DNA of 46,572 nucleotides, from the NCBI GenBank assembly GCA_026394075.1, contig JAPKYX010000271.1, forward strand, positions 1 to 46,572, read 5' to 3'. Shown piece after piece: positions 44,482-46,572 of the stretch (position 1 is its first letter; every line of letters starts with the position of its first letter). The notes beneath the pieces are model-generated. The model was not told the origin of the DNA and ran no database searches. It was given only the letters and a program-made list of their open reading frames with translations. Source of the DNA: Acidobacteriota bacterium (GTDB lineage Bacteria; Acidobacteriota; Terriglobia; Bryobacterales; Bryobacteraceae). The position numbers and the translations under genes are program-made.

Positions 44482-45029
44482 GGTGTCTTCCGCGGCGTCG
44501 GGGCGGTCAACTGGGTCCGGCACCGCTGGGCCTCGCTCTCCATCACTTTCCATTCTGCCTCCCGTTGAGCCGCCACTTCGGCGACATACTGCTGCAAGCC
44601 TACCTTGACGCTCAAATGTTCCGCCGTCAAGGACTGCAGCAGATCGGCCAGCGCCGGGTTCTGATACTTACGTACCGCTTCCACCAGGTTCCCCATCCGC
44701 GTTTCAATGGCCTGCAGGCGGAAGAACGTTTCCAGGGCCAGCGTCAGGCGCTCCGGTTGTCGCTCCAACGTCTGAGCGGACTGCTCCAGGTAGCCCACTT
44801 CCTTCTGGACGGACTCCCACTGCTGGAGGTAGATCTCCGAGGCCCCTTTGGCGATCCATTCCTTGGGGTTCAACTGCTTCAGCAATGGCAGCAGCTGCTT
44901 GACTTGCGCGGGTAATCGAGGAAGATCGCGCCGGAGATCCCATTCCCCCTGCGCACCCGGCGCGGGAGTGGAAGCCGCCGGATTTGAGGCCGCTTGGGCG
45001 AGGAGCAGAACCACCGCTAGGGACAGCAT
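44478..45029 (-). CDS. Exported helical protein of unknown function
   Basis: A 183-residue protein with a signal peptide (MLSLAVVLLLAQAAS), followed by a Pro/Ala linker. About 140 residues of charged alpha-helix with heptad-like leucines follow (LPAQVKQLLPLLKQL, YLEQSAQTLERQPERL), probably a coiled coil. No domain is recognised. It starts 17 bases after the FecR-domain gene and is coupled by a four-base overlap to the Cys-rich mini-protein, so the three genes form an operon. Confidence 0.7.
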   Translation of the reverse strand: MLSLAVVLLLAQAASNPAASTPAPGAQGEWDLRRDLPRLPAQVKQLLPLLKQLNPKEWIAKGASEIYLQQWESVQKEVGYLEQSAQTLERQPERLTLALETFFRLQAIETRMGNLVEAVRKYQNPALADLLQSLTAEHLSVKVGLQQYVAEVAAQREAEWKVMESEAQRCRTQLTAPTPRKTP

Positions 45030-45046
45030 GCGCAGCCCCTCAAGCT

Positions 45047-45823
45047 CTAATTGCCACCCGGTGGGGGAGGAGGCGGTGGAGGCGGAGGTGTGGTGGACGC
45101 CGTATCGCCGGGAAGCCCGACGCTTCCGCCAGCCGAACCGGCACCGCCAGCGGAGCCGCCCGTACCCAGACGCGGGCCGCGCATCACCAGAACATCGGAG
45201 AGCACCCGCAGACTGCGTTGCAACACCAATCCGCGATCGACGCGGCGCACTGCCAGCGGAGCGTTCTTGTAGACCCGCAGGTATTCGCCTGCGTTCAGCA
45301 GCTTCGATTCGGTATAGGGCAGGATGGCGTGTTGCACCGCCACTTGGCCTTCTTCCACGTACACCAGGGTGACGTCGCCATCATCTTCAACCGTGACGTC
45401 GAAAATGGTGCCGCGCACCGAGATCACCGCGGTTGGCGTCCGAACCCGGTTGGGATTCGGTTGGCCGTTCATTTTCTGGATGTGCACCTTGACGCGGCCA
45501 ATCCAGAGATCCAGCAGCTCCCGCAACGACCCGGCATTCTGCCGGAAAACGAAGCGGCTGTTCGGGAAAACTTCAAACTGGCTGCCGTCAGCAACCTGCA
45601 GCAGCGCGTAGCCGTCTGCCCCGGTGATGACTTCCTGTCGCGGCTGCAACGTCATTCCCGGCATCACGGCCCAGGCCTGTGTGTCGCGGACCACTGAGAC
45701 ATTGCCTTGCACTGTCAATACTTTGGCCGCTTCAAGAGAGTCCAGCTGCGCCAGACACAAAACGGGCGCTGTAACCATTACCAGTAGCGCCGCCGATAAG
45801 TGTTTATGAAGCCGACTCATCAT
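45047..45823 (-). CDS. Exported FecR-domain protein with poly-proline C-terminus
   Basis: A 258-residue protein with a signal peptide (ending LCLAQ). The FecR domain is at about 30-150: GADGYALLQVADGSQFEVFPNSRFVF, then TPTAVISVRGTIFDVTVE, the strand pattern shared by FecR periplasmic regions. The C-terminal part is Gly/Ala-rich and ends in a run of ten prolines before GGN. FecR domains sense or transmit extracellular signals, but no FecI-type sigma factor or receptor is adjacent, so it may be a stand-alone surface protein. The start is one of two adjacent ATG codons at 45823/45820. Confidence 0.82.
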   Translation of the reverse strand: MMSRLHKHLSAALLVMVTAPVLCLAQLDSLEAAKVLTVQGNVSVVRDTQAWAVMPGMTLQPRQEVITGADGYALLQVADGSQFEVFPNSRFVFRQNAGSLRELLDLWIGRVKVHIQKMNGQPNPNRVRTPTAVISVRGTIFDVTVEDDGDVTLVYVEEGQVAVQHAILPYTESKLLNAGEYLRVYKNAPLAVRRVDRGLVLQRSLRVLSDVLVMRGPRLGTGGSAGGAGSAGGSVGLPGDTASTTPPPPPPPPPPGGN

Positions 45824-45964
45824 CTTAAGGCCAGTACAACTCTTCAAGCCCGTCCAACCGCCACCACTCCGGCGGAAACCAGAGTGTACCCCAAATTGCA
45901 AAGCAAGTCAGGGGCCCTCCGCCAAGTGCTGGATCCGGCGTCAGGACTACTACACCTACCAGGA

Positions 45965-45970
45965 TACAAT
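45965..45970 (+). promoter_or_regulatory. Candidate -10 box of the exported BNR-type protein gene
   Basis: TACAAT lies 11 bases before the start codon at 45982. It resembles the boxes at 4612-4620 and 30129-30137 but lacks the TG extension. Confidence 0.35.
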
Positions 45971-45981
45971 GGACGCTAGCG

Positions 45982-46572
45982 ATGTGTCGCACTGCCACAA
46001 TCCGCTTGGTTCTTGCCGCCACCGCCGTTGCTGCCGTGGCGCAGTCCATCGCCCTGGCGCAGGACGTTCCGCTCGACTGGCGGCGCATCGGCAATGCCGC
46101 TATCCGAACTCGCGCGGGCGAATTGGCCACCGGGCCGGTGGATCGGGTCTGGTTTCAAGGCGAGGCGCTGGCCGTGCAGACGGCCTCCGGCAATGTCTTC
46201 CTCACTACGGACTTTGAGAACTGGCAGCCCACCCGCGTAAAAGCCCCGCTCAGTGCCACAGGCACCACTTTGCGCGGTGAGCAGGAACTGGTGGAAGTGG
46301 ACCAGGACGGTGTCTGGCGCTCGCTCGATGGCGGCCGGACCTGGGCGGGCTTGAACTCGACGCTCCCCAATCTGCCCGCCGAACGAATTGTCGGCACCCG
46401 CCCGCTGCGCATCGCTTCGCGCCAAACCATTTTTGAATGGCAGCGGGACGGCTGGGCGCGGGTGGCTGACGCCGCTCCTGCCGCTACCCGGCGGTGGAGC
46501 GAGGCCACCGACCTGCTGACGACGCTGGAAATCCGGGACGGTAAACTTTTCCGGACCGTCGACGGCGGCGGA
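45982..46572 (+). CDS. Exported BNR/sialidase-like protein, cut by the window end
   Basis: An open frame of 197 codons running off the right edge. It begins MCRTATIRLVLAATAVAAVA, a signal peptide cleaved near LAQD. The mature part shows propeller-like repeats: VWFQGEALAVQTASGNVFLTT, then an Asp-box SLDGGRTW near residue 120. Codon use and the GC-rich third position agree with the neighbours. Competing short frames at 45969-46217 and 46013-46240 do not have this. A glycan-binding or hydrolytic role is possible, but the available part is too short to decide. Confidence 0.8.
   Translation, partial: MCRTATIRLVLAATAVAAVAQSIALAQDVPLDWRRIGNAAIRTRAGELATGPVDRVWFQGEALAVQTASGNVFLTTDFENWQPTRVKAPLSATGTTLRGEQELVEVDQDGVWRSLDGGRTWAGLNSTLPNLPAERIVGTRPLRIASRQTIFEWQRDGWARVADAAPAATRRWSEATDLLTTLEIRDGKLFRTVDGGG

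Overview
The window looks like a piece of a high-GC Acidobacteriota chromosome, most like the Bryobacterales/Solibacter group. The basis is the mix of families: two very large TonB-dependent receptors with an N-terminal carboxypeptidase-regulatory domain, a VWFA-related Tat protein, regulatory-domain surface proteins, a PEP-CTERM protein, Tat-exported Gfo/Idh/MocA oxidoreductases and a DUF4256 protein. This placement is inferred from families; no marker gene was searched.

The left edge (1-4576) is the most notable region. It holds a complete type II-C CRISPR-Cas effector and adaptation module: cas9 (1015 aa), cas1 and cas2 on the minus strand. The last repeat of a CRISPR array lies at 34-69; the rest of the array is outside the window. 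A divergent tracrRNA gene sits between cas9 and the next gene (about 4448-4576). Its anti-repeat can pair with 33 of the 36 visible repeat bases. Its promoter, nexus-type hairpin and Rho-independent terminator can all be read directly. The repeat ends in an extended -10 box (TGATACACT), the arrangement known from Neisseria II-C arrays.

4639-9675 holds a Tat oxidoreductase, a MetE-like zinc methyltransferase and the groES-groEL operon behind a degenerate CIRCE operator. 9823-12222 is a minus-strand block of small exported proteins and a metallophosphoesterase, including one gene split by a frameshift. 12243-16678 carries a Tat-exported D-apionate-lactonase-like protein, a large regulatory-domain surface protein and a VWA protein. 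16837-20466 is a signalling cluster: a CheY-like regulator, a CheX-like phosphatase and a hybrid histidine kinase. 20529-25878 contains a sialidase-like protein, a PEP-CTERM protein with a possible thioester site, a DJ-1/PfpI protein, a LolA-like protein, a PAP2 phosphatase, a DUF4256 protein and a small exported protein.

26061-29140 is an ABC exporter pair. Its permease is fused to an amidohydrolase fold that has lost its metal ligands. 29290-34557 holds a zinc-ribbon rhomboid protease, a class II aldolase, a membrane protein, an exported deacetylase divergent from a Tat oxidoreductase, and a PPC-domain protein. 34651-42902 contains two TonB receptors flanking a sugar isomerase and a glycerophosphodiesterase. 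42975-46572 has a CobW-family zinc GTPase with a palindromic operator, a three-gene FecR operon ending in a Cys-rich mini-protein, and the start of a BNR-type exported protein cut by the window end.
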